A stretch of 64,000 nucleotides of DNA from Clostridium folliculivorans (GCF_024341905.1 NZ_BQXY01000002.1:1-64000); one strand, 5' to 3'; shown: positions 17,916 through 26,938, counted from the first letter of the stretch. The notes: a model not told the origin generated them from the sequence alone. A program made the numbers and translations.

Positions 17916-19202
17916 TTGAATTTCTATTGTCCTAGTCAAAAAATAAAAATTATGAGAAAAAGATTTCATATGAATCAAATGGAGCTAGAAGATACAAAGA
18001 TGACTAGAGCTTTTATCAGTATGATGGAAAGTGGAAAAAGAAAGGTGAGTAGGGCCAGCTCCAAATTGCTCGCACAAAAATTTAATAATAAAGCAAAAGA
18101 ACTGGGACTGGAATTGGGTTTAGACGATGAGTATTTTTCAAGAAAGCCTTATGAAGATGCAAAGATTTACTGTGAGAATGAATTACTAAAAGAAAATAAT
18201 CATGAGCAGTTAGAAGAATTGTTAAATATAGCGTTAGAATTTAAGTTAGATTATATTACTGCAAAAGTATATATAAAAGAAGGCGATAGATATTTTTATG
18301 AACAGGATTATAAGATAGCCTTTATAAATTATGTAAATGCTCTAGGTAAGTTAAAAGAACTTAAGCAAAATGGAGAACAAACATATGTTTATAATAAGAT
18401 TGGCCTGTGTAAGATAAATATTAAGGAGTATGAAGAAGCAGTATTTTATTTCAATCAAGCAATTAGCTATGCAAATGAGGAAAATGATGAGATTTCTTTT
18501 GCAGAAGCTGTATACAATTTAGCTTTAGCTTATTCATATATGTTAGATAATGCAAAAAGCGTAGAAATATTGGATAAGTTTATTTTAAATTCTAATATTT
18601 TTGAAAAGCTTGATTTTAACTTTAGAATAAATATAAAACTCTTAAAAGCAAAAGAGATTTATAATTCAGGGAGAAGAGAAAAAGCAGTAGAACAATATAT
18701 TTCACTAATAAAAGAGTTAGAAGATAAAAATGATTTTATATTATCTAATGTTTATAGCCTTTTAGGTGATTACTATTTTGAGATTTCTAATTTACATGAA
18801 AGTTTAAAGTACATTAATAACGCACAAAGATTGAAGGGAAAATTGGATAAAAGATCCCTGCCAAATACCTTAAAAACAAAAGCAAAAATATTTTTTAAAC
18901 AAGGATTATCTGATGAAAGCATTATGATACTGGAGCTTGCTATGAATATATCAGAAGAACTTAGTGATTTTAACATGCTTATATCTATTTATAATGAGCT
19001 AATAAAGATTTATAAAGAAATTAAAGATGTTGATAGAATTAGAGAAACATCAAATAATCTAATTGAATTTTTAGATAAAAATAACTTGGAAAAAGGAAAA
19101 GATATTGCGTTATGCAATCTAATGGAAGTTGCTATAAATCAAGGAGATAGTGAACAAACAAATCAAATCTTAAGTAAATTAAATGTATTACTTGGGAGAT
19201 AG
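17916..19202 (+). CDS. XRE-type HTH regulator with TPR repeats (RRNPP-like)
   Basis: TTG at 17916 is chosen because AGAGG (17903-17907) lies 8 bases upstream; the product is 428 aa. Residues ~5-65 form an XRE-like HTH, though its usual start is altered (KIKIMRKRFHMNQMEL, then RAFISMMESGKRKVSR). The rest is a helical array with TPR signatures, such as YNKIGLCKINIKEYEEAVFYF and YNLALAYSYM, reaching the C-terminus. This matches the architecture of RRNPP regulators, which are controlled by imported peptides. No propeptide ORF is evident immediately downstream; instead two similar short promoter-to-hairpin segments follow (19219-19308 and 19670-19757). Confidence 0.8.
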   Translation: MNFYCPSQKIKIMRKRFHMNQMELEDTKMTRAFISMMESGKRKVSRASSKLLAQKFNNKAKELGLELGLDDEYFSRKPYEDAKIYCENELLKENNHEQLEELLNIALEFKLDYITAKVYIKEGDRYFYEQDYKIAFINYVNALGKLKELKQNGEQTYVYNKIGLCKINIKEYEEAVFYFNQAISYANEENDEISFAEAVYNLALAYSYMLDNAKSVEILDKFILNSNIFEKLDFNFRINIKLLKAKEIYNSGRREKAVEQYISLIKELEDKNDFILSNVYSLLGDYYFEISNLHESLKYINNAQRLKGKLDKRSLPNTLKTKAKIFFKQGLSDESIMILELAMNISEELSDFNMLISIYNELIKIYKEIKDVDRIRETSNNLIEFLDKNNLEKGKDIALCNLMEVAINQGDSEQTNQILSKLNVLLGR

Positions 19203-19218
19203 GCAAGCTGACATAGAA

Positions 19219-19308
19219 ATGACACAAAGAAAATTTATAATAGAAAATGTAGAGTTTTTCATGATCTCCTTATAAAAGCATTTTCACTGCGGTGAAAATG
19301 CTTTTTTG
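19219..19308 (+). ncRNA. Candidate small RNA A with anti-SD motif and terminator
   Basis: ATGACA (19219-19224), 11 bases, then TATAAT (19236-19241) resembles a promoter with an unusual upstream box. About 25 bases downstream is CTCCTT (19266-19271), complementary to a Shine-Dalgarno sequence. It is followed at once by a strong terminator (AGCATTTTCAC/GTGAAAATGCT, then T6). The predicted transcript is ~60 nt. The segment also terminates the TPR regulator gene. It aligns end to end with segment B, 450 bases further on. Expression is not shown. Confidence 0.4.
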
Positions 19309-19337
19309 CTGTCTAGAAAAGTATGAAATTTTCAAGC

Positions 19338-19417
19338 TATAGATAAACTGCTTCATATTAGAATTTATCCTAGGAGTTTAATGACTGAAGGAGTTTATCA
19401 GTTCAGCGGAATAGCTA
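19338..19417. repeat. Palindromic interspersed repeat (TAAACTACTTC type), copy 2
   Basis: AGATAAACTGCTTCA (19341-19355) is inverted relative to TGAAGGAGTTTATCAG (19385-19400). The copy matches 13692-13800 except that the inner 38-base hairpin between TTATCC and GGAGTTTAATGACTG is replaced by two bases. Confidence 0.75.
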
Positions 19418-19669
19418 AACCTAGAAATTTCAGGGTGTTTAGAAGTTTGCTTCAGCCATTTATTATTATATACCTCTTATAAATTAATTTTAGTAGATAA
19501 AAGATAAAAAAATATATTAAAAACATATAGTTAAAATATATCTTCTAAATTCAAATAGAATGTTATGAGCCAAATAATTAGTGAAAAAATGTAAGTATAA
19601 CTAAAAAGAAATACTCGTAAATGAGCATATGCAAATAATAAAATATAAATTCAAAGTTTTGCCACTAAA

Positions 19670-19757
19670 TTGTCACAAAAGAGATATATAATAATGTTGT
19701 AAAATTTTTTTCATAGAACTCCTTTTTAAAGCACCTTCATCAATTTGGGGGTGCTTA
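19670..19757 (+). ncRNA. Candidate small RNA B, relative of segment A
   Basis: TTGTCA (19670-19675), 11 bases, then TATAAT (19687-19692), with CTCCTT at 19719-19724. A hairpin, AAGCACC (19729-19735) with GGTGCTT (19750-19756), follows. It aligns with segment A across the promoter-like block, the TTTTTTCAT stretch, CTCCTT and the following AAAGCA. The hairpin lacks a clean T run, so termination is weaker than in A. Confidence 0.33.
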
Positions 19758-19867
19758 CCATTTGGACAAGACTTTGTTTTTAGTGAAAAGTACAAGATTT
19801 TTGAACATTATGATAAGTTAAGAAAGTTTTTTTGCTGCTAAAAATTTAATAAGTTTTATGAAAAGTT

Positions 19868-20003
19868 TAGCTTATGCATACCAGTCCTACCTTCAATTAC
19901 TAAGTTTATAAGTACGAACTTAGTAATTGAAGGTATACGCCATTTAAGGGAGGGACTACCATAACACCGAGTATATATAAATTAGTGTTGTATGCATAAG
20001 CTG
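19868..20003. repeat. Cloverleaf-like inverted-repeat element
   Basis: An outer 13-bp stem is formed by AGCTTATGCATAC (19869-19881) and GTATGCATAAGCT (19990-20002). Inside are AGTCC/GGACT (19883-19887 with 19953-19957) continuing into a perfect 19-bp hairpin (19888-19906 with 19917-19935), and a small AACAC/GTGTT hairpin (19963-19967 with 19985-19989). There is no ORF and no T run. It could be a folded non-coding element or a miniature mobile element. Confidence 0.6.
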
Positions 20004-20042
20004 ATAAATTAAATATGGAGTTCAATAAAAAATTTATTTAGT

Positions 20043-21235
20043 CTAGTTTAAACCCAATTCTTTACGTTTCTTCTCTATATGATCTACATATATTTGGATT
20101 GTTTTTTCTGCATCCAATTCAACAACAACCTTACCAAGTCCAAGGGATTCAGTTGTTTCTGTTAGAGTTTTTACAACTACGTCACTACCAGTAATTGATG
20201 GAACAGGGGCAACATGAACAAGCCAACCAAGAGCAACAGCAGTACAAGCGTCTGCCACAGCCTTTTGTTCAAGATATTCTGGTGCACCAATTACTAAAGG
20301 AAGTTTGTTAGTGTCTACACCTAAAGCATCAGCAAGTTCTTTTGCTGTATGAGTCATTTTTCCTATATCAACACAAGCACCATATGATAAAACTGGAGGT
20401 ATTCCAAGTTGTTTACATACAGCTTTTAATCCTTCACCGCATTCATCAGCAGCTTTTGGATTTGTTAGTCCGGTATATTCCATAACTGAAGAAGTGCAGC
20501 CACCTGATAATACAAGGATATTATTCTTTATTAAACCTTGAGTTATCTTGAAAATATTACTTCCTACTTGACCGTAGCAACTGCTAGTTTTTCTATTGGT
20601 TGATTTATATCTAGACCAGCCATATCTGCATATTTCTTTAATTTTTCAGCATCTCTAATCTTTAATCCACTTTCAGGATGCTCACCTGCAGCTTTTAATG
20701 TTCTTGCAGCTTGGTGACAGTGAAATACGTTTGCTGAAGTACCGATTGTAACATGTCTGTATACAAAGTTTCTAGCTACCATAGTATGTGCGTCAACACC
20801 GCAAGTTCCTCTAGGGACTTTATCACTTATTCAACAAGGACCATTGGCACAGAGCTGGCAAGAAAGGCCTTCTATACAAAACTTGCATTGAATTGGTTGC
20901 TGTTGGCTGAATCTATCAAATACATTTGTCATTCCTGCATCGTGTACTGCTTGATACATTTCTCTCATAGCTGGGTCTATGATTACATTTAATGGGTAGC
21001 CTTCTTTTGATTGATCACCTTTGGCTACATGTTCTCTTTGCCACTTATGCAAATCCTCACCTTGAGGTGACTTTTCGATTTTATCATAATCGATTTTTAT
21101 TCTGTTATGTATGTCTTGATGTGTGGTTGGATCATTTGAATGTTCATTTGTTAACTTAGTACCAAAAGTGGTATTATCACCTCTCATGATTTTTGCTGCA
21201 TTCTCAAAAGACTCTTTAATATCCTTGTCTGACAT
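20043..21235 (-). pseudogene. cooS: Decayed Ni-dependent carbon monoxide dehydrogenase (cooS)
   Basis: The remnant starts at 21235 with GGAG upstream. It shows the N-terminal cluster-binding region (CKFCIEGLSCQLCANGPC), then an in-frame TGA at 20831-20833 where Arg is expected before ISDKVPRGTCG. Reading resumes through TMVARNFVYRHV to about position 20570. There the frame shifts and the sequence jumps to GQVGSNIFKITQGLIKNN and the C-terminal GACVDIGKMTHTAKEL region. About 400 codons remain of a usual ~630, so roughly 230 central residues, including metal-cluster ligands, are deleted. The product cannot be functional. Three open stretches (20831-21235, 20564-20782, 20043-20483) are parts of this one gene. 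Confidence 0.9.
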
Positions 21236-21497
21236 TTGATTTGCTCCTAGGTATTTTTTGTTAGTTGTGATTTGCCACTTCGTATAGAAATAATAAAAAT
21301 TAAGTGGGGCATCAGTATAATAGAAATTCAATATATAGAATGTGATTAGTAAAAATAAATTATTCATATTCTTCTAGATTAGGATTATTTTTTCCTTAGA
21401 ATCATAAAATGGTTAATTTAAATAAAGAATTATGTTTACTGACTGCAATGCACATGGTAAAATTAGTATATATTTTTATGAACTGGAGGTGAAAGAT

Positions 21498-21644
21498 ATG
21501 GTGTATTTCTTTTTAGAAAATACTATTTTAGATAGATTGCCTTTGTCATTATCTGGAATAACAAATGCTGATTTTGGGTTAAAGGGACAAGTCTGCCCAA
21601 AATTGAATATTGTGATTAAAAGGAATGCTGTATCTTTGCCATAA
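21498..21644 (+). CDS. Possible small protein (48 aa)
   Basis: A GGAGGTG at 21485-21491 stands correctly before the ATG at 21498, and a terminator follows 17 bases after the stop. The 48-aa sequence begins MVYFFLENTILDRLPLSLSG and has one Cys. I recognise no family. Support is only the ribosome binding site and the adjacent terminator. Confidence 0.4.
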   Translation: MVYFFLENTILDRLPLSLSGITNADFGLKGQVCPKLNIVIKRNAVSLP

Positions 21645-21660
21645 AATAAATTTTAGTTTT

Positions 21661-21692
21661 ACTCAGGCGAGATTAGTTGCCTGGGTTTTTTC
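21661..21692 (+). terminator. Terminator after the 48-aa ORF
   Basis: CTCAGGC (21662-21668) pairs with GCCTGGG (21679-21685, one G-T pair), followed by six T. Confidence 0.75.
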
Positions 21693-21788
21693 ATGTTTAA
21701 ATTTGATTTTAATTATCAAATACCAAATTTGATTGATAAAAGATTTTAAACTATTAGACTTTCTAGTATTTTAGGTCTTATAATTACG

Positions 21789-21826
21789 AAATCTCCCTGG
21801 CAAGAAATTGCTTAAGGGAGATTTTT
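21789..21826. terminator. Second hairpin terminator in the 21.7-22.0 kb gap
   Basis: AAATCTCCCT (21789-21798) pairs with AGGGAGATTT (21815-21824), T-rich on the plus strand. The remainder of the ~400-base gap before the MFS gene holds nothing I can support. Confidence 0.6.
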
Positions 21827-22090
21827 ACGTTTATATAAGAATAACTTGCTTCTTCAGTGAGCTTTTTTAATGCATCTGCCTTTCTGAGTGAATATGAGGA
21901 AAACTTGGAAGGTGAATAAGTTTTGTTTTTTTACTGTATAGCATAAGAAACTTTTAAAACTATTGAAATATCTAGGCTTAGCTAGATTGAAAATTTTATG
22001 TTTTTCTTTACAGTAAAAAACAGTTAATTATATTAAATGAAACTGTGAATTTCAAATTAAAATAACTAGGTGATTTTAGGAGGAATTAAT

Positions 22091-23281
22091 ATGAATTATA
22101 AAAATAGATTAAGAAAAAATATTGGAAAGAATTATTTGTTTATGCTTTTAAATAACTTTAGTTTTACTAATGGCATATGGATGATTTACTTAGCCTCAAA
22201 AGGATTAACGTTAACAGAGCTTGGCTTAATAGAAGGTATATTTCACATTACTTCATTTTTTATGGAGATACCAACTGGTGCAATTGCTGATATATGGGGG
22301 AGAAAAGTAAGTAGAATATGCGGACGTATGGTGTCTTTATTATCATCTATAATAATGTTATTCTCAAATAGCTTTCTTGAGTTTACGATGGCATTTATAA
22401 TTTCCGCAATATCATACAATTTAGAATCAGGGGCAGGTGACGCACTGGTATATGATTCTTTAAAAGAAATTGATGAAGATAAAAAATATATGAAGATTTC
22501 TGGTTTCAATGAACTTATAATGCAAGTGGCCAGTACTGTTGGATTAATAGCAGGTGGGTATTTATCAAAATACAATTATAAATACGCATATATAGCTGCT
22601 ATAATAATAGGCCTAATTAATTTTATACACTGTTTTTCATTCACAGAGCCTAATATTGAAATGAAAACTGAGCATAAAAGCTTAAAAGCTATAAAAGATC
22701 AAGTTGTTGAAAGTTATAAAATAATAGTTTCAAATAAGGGAGTAGGCTTTCTTTTGATTTTTTCTCAAGCTATTTTCATGTTTAATACAAGTATTTTCTT
22801 TTATTTTCAAAACTATTTATTAGGTAATGGTATATCACAGGATATAATAGGAATTATTTTAGCTCTATCATCTTTAGGATCAGCAATAGTTGGTGCAAAT
22901 GGATATAGAATTGAGAGAAAAATTGGTCAAGTAGGCATAATTGCTGTGGTACCTATTCTTATATCTTTATGCATATGGGGAGCTGCTTTAAGTAAGTATT
23001 ATTATATATTTTTCATAGCTGTAAGTTCTATGGAGTCACTTATATATGTAGTAGTAGGAGATTACATTAATAAACTTATACCATCAGAAAAAAGAGCCAC
23101 TATCCTGTCAATGGGAAGTATGATCTTTAGTGCATATATGATTATAATTTTTCCGTTGATAGGGAAAATAGGTGATATGTATTCACTAAAAACCTCTTTT
23201 CAAGTCATTGCTCTTATAGCTACAGTAATGTCTATAGTTAGTTTTACTATTTTTAGCCGTGTTAATAAGAGGTATGAGTAG
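22091..23281 (+). CDS. Major facilitator superfamily transporter
   Basis: ATG at 22091 follows TTTTAGGAGGAATTAAT. The 396-aa product has about 12 hydrophobic segments. The loop between helices 2 and 3 carries the MFS signature GAIADIWGRKVSRICGR. ESGAGDALVYDSL at ~120-132 resembles drug-efflux or unassigned MFS families. The substrate cannot be inferred. It stands alone with no regulator next to it. Confidence 0.85.
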   Translation: MNYKNRLRKNIGKNYLFMLLNNFSFTNGIWMIYLASKGLTLTELGLIEGIFHITSFFMEIPTGAIADIWGRKVSRICGRMVSLLSSIIMLFSNSFLEFTMAFIISAISYNLESGAGDALVYDSLKEIDEDKKYMKISGFNELIMQVASTVGLIAGGYLSKYNYKYAYIAAIIIGLINFIHCFSFTEPNIEMKTEHKSLKAIKDQVVESYKIIVSNKGVGFLLIFSQAIFMFNTSIFFYFQNYLLGNGISQDIIGIILALSSLGSAIVGANGYRIERKIGQVGIIAVVPILISLCIWGAALSKYYYIFFIAVSSMESLIYVVVGDYINKLIPSEKRATILSMGSMIFSAYMIIIFPLIGKIGDMYSLKTSFQVIALIATVMSIVSFTIFSRVNKRYE

Positions 23282-23474
23282 TATATAAAATCAAAAGAAT
23301 AATGATTAACATTGAAAAGTGGTGAATAATAGTAATTTCTAATTTTTTAGGATATATCCTAAAAAACTATTTGCTACTTAAATTGAACTCTTTGGAGGAA
23401 AATGCATATATATAAAAAGATAAAGGTAAGTATAATGAATCTTTACTTACTCAGTAATTTTAGAAGGTGAAAAA

Positions 23475-24170
23475 ATGTATCCAGATGGATATGGCAATGC
23501 ATTTTCTAGTAGACATAATTATTTAAAAGGATTTGATGGTAACGAGGTTTTCAGCAATATACTTAAGGTTATAGGAAACGGAGTTATAAAGGTTAGACCT
23601 GATATTGCAGAAATAACACTTGGAGTTATCACTGAAAATGAAAGCCTGAAGACAGCACAAAAAGAAAATGCGGAGATTACAATAGCGGTTTTAGATGCTT
23701 TAAAGAATAGTGGAGTAGCTACAAAAGATATACAAACGGAAAACTACACAATAAACACTAAATATGACTATGTAGATGGTAAACAAATTTTTAAAGGTTA
23801 TGAAGTGAGAAACTTTTTAAGAGTAATAATTAGAGAAGTAAGTAGAGTTGGAATAACAATTGATTCAGCAGTGGAAAGCGGAGTAAACAATGTTGGAAAC
23901 ATAAGTTTTACTATACAAAACCCATCTAAGTACTATTCTGAAGCCTTAAGATTGGCAGTTGAGGATGCTCAGAAAAAAGCAGTTGTTATAACCAGTAAAC
24001 TTAACGTAAAGATATATGAAGTCCCTATAAGGGTAGTAGAATTAACTAACGAGGGTCAAGGACCAAGACCAATGGATTTTAAAACTAACATTGCTGCGAC
24101 TACACCTATTGAAGCAGGTGAAAACGCAGTATCTGCATCAGTTGAAGCAGTTTTCCTATATGCTGAATAG
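23475..24170 (+). CDS. SIMPL domain (DUF541) protein
   Basis: This 231-aa protein has no signal peptide. The SIMPL fold spans residues ~30-225: VIGNGVIKVRPDIAEITLGV, the TENYTINTKYDY strand, GYEVRNFLRV, and ALRLAVEDAQKKA near the end. SIMPL proteins (BP26/Omp28-like) form oligomeric rings; no general biochemical role is known, though oxidative-stress links are reported for some. Most family members are exported, so the absence of a leader is notable. GAAGGTG precedes the ATG. Confidence 0.85.
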   Translation: MYPDGYGNAFSSRHNYLKGFDGNEVFSNILKVIGNGVIKVRPDIAEITLGVITENESLKTAQKENAEITIAVLDALKNSGVATKDIQTENYTINTKYDYVDGKQIFKGYEVRNFLRVIIREVSRVGITIDSAVESGVNNVGNISFTIQNPSKYYSEALRLAVEDAQKKAVVITSKLNVKIYEVPIRVVELTNEGQGPRPMDFKTNIAATTPIEAGENAVSASVEAVFLYAE

Positions 24171-24203
24171 TATTTTTAAAAAGAAAATTTATTATAAAAT
24201 TAG

Positions 24204-24248
24204 TGTCAGGTAATCAGTAGAAATATGTGCTGTTTACCTGATTTTTTA
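24204..24248 (+). terminator. Terminator after SIMPL gene
   Basis: TCAGGTAA (24206-24213) pairs with TTACCTGA (24234-24241), followed by a T run. Confidence 0.8.
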
Positions 24249-24469
24249 CTGTGTAAATTTAAAGATATAATATAAAAAGGTAAGTATGACATATATATTG
24301 ATAAGCATGTGTAACAGACTTAAAACATAGTAAAGAATAAAAAAGAAGAATGTGGAAGGTATTGTCTAATATATCCATAAGTAGGTATAATTATAAATAT
24401 AACTTAAGGATACGGAAATATGTAACATGTTAAATACAAAGGAATTTTTAAGAACCTACTTTGTTACGA

Positions 24470-24502
24470 TTAAGAATTGAAAGCCATGGCTTAATTCTTA
24501 GT
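24470..24502. promoter_or_regulatory. Palindrome upstream of satD-like gene
   Basis: TAAGAATT and AATTCTTA flank an AAGCCATGGCTT core palindrome about 35 bases before the SatD start codon. Its position suits an operator. The rest of the 24249-24470 gap shows no gene. Confidence 0.4.
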
Positions 24503-24536
24503 GGCATATTTATGTATAGAAAGGGTGACTTATTGT

Positions 24537-25307
24537 ATGAATATATATAGCGTTATAAACATGGATATTGTGGGGTCGAGAGAAATTGAAGGTAGAGCTG
24601 CAGTACAAGAAGAACTTAAGCAATATTTTAGGCAGTTATATATTGAAAACAGACATATACTAGTAGCACCTATTACATTTACTTTAGGAGATGAATGGCA
24701 GATTGTTTTAAGGGATGTAAAGGAAAGTTATAATATGTTCTTAAAGATAAAAGATTTTCTTTTATACCGAAATATTAATTGCTATTGTGGAGTTGGGATA
24801 GGTTCAATAAGTACCGAAGAATCTGAAGATACTAGAGAAATGGATGGAAAAGCGTTTATATATGCAAGGAAAGCTCTTATATGTGCCAAAGAGACAAATA
24901 CCTTTTACAATAAAATGCTATATACAAAAGATTGTAAGGTGATTTTTATAGGAGATTCCGTAAAGATTAGTAACTCAAGAAGTGATGAAAAAATTTCATC
25001 AGAGCAGCAGTTAGAAGTTGCAGTTACTTCAAATGATGATGATTTTGATATAATTGAAACTCTAAATGCTATAATTCAGAATAACGAAATTCTACAACTA
25101 AACATGACAGAAAAACAAAGGGAAGTTATTAGTTTATATGAATCTTTAGGATCATATGGAGAAATTGAGAGGAAACACCCAAGGTATACTAAATCAAGTA
25201 TTTCACGTAAGCTTTCAGCTGCGAATTATTTTTTAGTAGAACATAATAGAAATATCATCAAAGGTCTTTTATCAGAATATTGTAAAATGGTGAAGGAGCA
25301 AAACTAA
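24537..25307 (+). CDS. SatD family protein
   Basis: ATG at 24537 has AAGGGTG upstream; 256 aa. The N-terminal ~155 residues carry SatD-family landmarks: VINMDIVGSRE, FTLGDEWQIVL (~48-58), CGVGIGSIST (~83-92) and MDGKAFIYARKAL (~103-115). Residues ~195-245 (LNMTEKQREVISLYESLGSY, then KSSISRKLSAAN) look like a sigma-factor-like HTH. SatD was named from the streptococcal sat locus, and its biochemical role is unknown. The stop codon overlaps the next start (TAATG), so it is translationally coupled to the DUF3307 gene, a recurrent pairing. Confidence 0.82.
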   Translation: MNIYSVINMDIVGSREIEGRAAVQEELKQYFRQLYIENRHILVAPITFTLGDEWQIVLRDVKESYNMFLKIKDFLLYRNINCYCGVGIGSISTEESEDTREMDGKAFIYARKALICAKETNTFYNKMLYTKDCKVIFIGDSVKISNSRSDEKISSEQQLEVAVTSNDDDFDIIETLNAIIQNNEILQLNMTEKQREVISLYESLGSYGEIERKHPRYTKSSISRKLSAANYFLVEHNRNIIKGLLSEYCKMVKEQN

Positions 25308-26185
25308 TGGATATAGAACTCTTGTTAATTGCTGTACTCAGTCATAATATTTTTGATTTTATTTTACAAATTAAATTTTTCCGGTGTTATAGATTTCCTG
25401 TATGCAAAGGTGATGGTAAAGATCTAAAGCGTAAGAAAAACATATATAAGACTGTAAAAGGTAATTTAATGCATACATGTAGCCATTTCCTAGGACTTTG
25501 TATAATTGTATTTATCATAAATTCAATAAAAAGTAATCCTGTAATTTTTCCTATGAGTAAAATAATCATAATTTGTATAGCTCATTTCTTTATAGATCAG
25601 CTTAAATCATTGGCTTATCTATTCAGGACAAGCACTCAAAATAACATATGGGTGTTTTTATTTGATCAGCTTCTGCATCTTATAGTAATTTCATTTGTAA
25701 GTTTTAATTGTGATATAGCATACTTTATTAGTCAGTTAAAGATTAAACTTTTGAATTACCCACAGAGTTTTAATTTCACCGAGAAAGTCTTGCTTACTTC
25801 CATAATATTTATTGTGTCTACCTGGGCAGTAGGTATATTTATTAAGGTGTTTATAAACTATATAAGTTCTGAAGTAAATAAGATAAATATAACAGAAAAT
25901 ATAGGAAAGAATATTATTGGTTATAATGGAAGTATTATAAAAATTGCATCTTCAGAAGCTAAAAATGGGGGATATTTAATAGGCATACTAGAAAGAATAC
26001 TGATATTGATAAGTATAGCTATGAATTATCCTGTAATGATAGGCTTTGTACTTACAGCTAAATCTGTAGCAAGGCTAAAGAAACTATCTAATGACAGTTT
26101 TGCAGAATACTTTATTATTGGTACTTTCTTTAGCTTTATAGCTGCTGTATTAGGAGGAATTATTATAAGAAGTTTATTTAATTAA
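25307..26185 (+). CDS. DUF3307 integral membrane protein
   Basis: This 292-aa protein has about six to seven hydrophobic segments. It shows the DUF3307 pattern of charged residues within membrane helices: HNIFDFILQ (~14-22), HTCSHF (~50-55), HFFIDQLKSLAYL (~91-103) and FDQLLHL. The repeated H-x3-D/H arrangements suggest a metal or active site in the membrane, but no activity is known. Translation starts within the SatD stop codon. Its 3' end overlaps the 3' end of the minus-strand SatD-like gene by eight bases. Confidence 0.78.
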   Translation: MDIELLLIAVLSHNIFDFILQIKFFRCYRFPVCKGDGKDLKRKKNIYKTVKGNLMHTCSHFLGLCIIVFIINSIKSNPVIFPMSKIIIICIAHFFIDQLKSLAYLFRTSTQNNIWVFLFDQLLHLIVISFVSFNCDIAYFISQLKIKLLNYPQSFNFTEKVLLTSIIFIVSTWAVGIFIKVFINYISSEVNKINITENIGKNIIGYNGSIIKIASSEAKNGGYLIGILERILILISIAMNYPVMIGFVLTAKSVARLKKLSNDSFAEYFIIGTFFSFIAAVLGGIIIRSLFN

Positions 26186-26564
26186 CTAAAATAACTAAAG
26201 AACAGTGGTTTTTCTTTGCATATTTTATCGCTTTTCTAGCAAGGTGAAAAGAAGGACCGTCTAATTGATTAACTGTAAGCTCAAAATTATTGATAGTAAT
26301 TTCACCGATGCCTATACCAGTATAGAAGTCTAGGTATTCAGGCAAGTTTTCTCTAAAAAAGCTTATTATCTTATCATAAGGAGCATCCTTATGTAATAAT
26401 CCTTCCCACTCATCGCCAAGAGTTATTAGAAATGGCGAAATAATTATATCATCAAAAGTTGAATTACATTTTTTTAATGCATTTATAAGTAATTTCTGAA
26501 CTTCATATCTATTTTCTATACTTTTAGAATCCTTTAAATCAAAAATCATTGTAATATAGCACAT
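26178..26564 (-). CDS. Short SatD-like protein without HTH
   Basis: ATG at 26564 is chosen for TAGGAGGA directly upstream; 128 aa. It shares the SatD landmarks with the 24537 product: MIFDLKDSKSI, FLITLGDEWEGLL, YTGIGIGEITI and QLDGPSFHLARKAIKYAKK. It ends where the paralogue continues into its HTH. It therefore represents the N-terminal domain alone, facing the DUF3307 gene and overlapping it by eight bases. Either it is a complete single-domain version or it lost its C-terminus; the clean end favours the former. Confidence 0.72.
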   Translation of the reverse strand: MCYITMIFDLKDSKSIENRYEVQKLLINALKKCNSTFDDIIISPFLITLGDEWEGLLHKDAPYDKIISFFRENLPEYLDFYTGIGIGEITINNFELTVNQLDGPSFHLARKAIKYAKKNHCSLVILVN

Positions 26565-26938
26565 ATTTCCTCCTATCGAGTATATTGTAAAAAAGAAACT
26601 CTCGCACAGTTGATGTTTTGATAGCAACCTTACAAGAGTTGTAATTTTTATATTAACTTGAAAGTACAATAATCTCACACTGCATTATATGAATTTCTGA
26701 CGATTTGGTACCAAATAAGTACGTGGTGTAGAGTGAAAATTTATAAAACATATATACTTAGTGTAAGGATTACAAGTTGTTCTGAAATAGAGAGGTGTAT
26801 AAATAATGTAACTGATTCGGCTAATGTTGTTTATTTATACAATATATGGTAGTATGAGTTTAAAGAGAAAAAAATATTGGTTAAATAGCACTTTTTAATG
26901 ATTAATTTAATGTGAAAATAATTTATAGAAGATGATAT

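Noticed and set aside
19863..20005. Self-cleaving ribozyme reading of the cloverleaf element
   Set aside because: No hammerhead core (CTGATGA with GAAA) or other ribozyme motif could be placed in it.
20831..20833. TGA in cooS read as selenocysteine
   Set aside because: The position is Arg in the family, no SECIS-like hairpin was seen after it, and the gene has other inactivating changes.
20564..21367. Separate short genes on the minus strand near cooS
   Set aside because: They are successive pieces of one decayed CO dehydrogenase gene, joined by a nonsense codon and a deletion junction.
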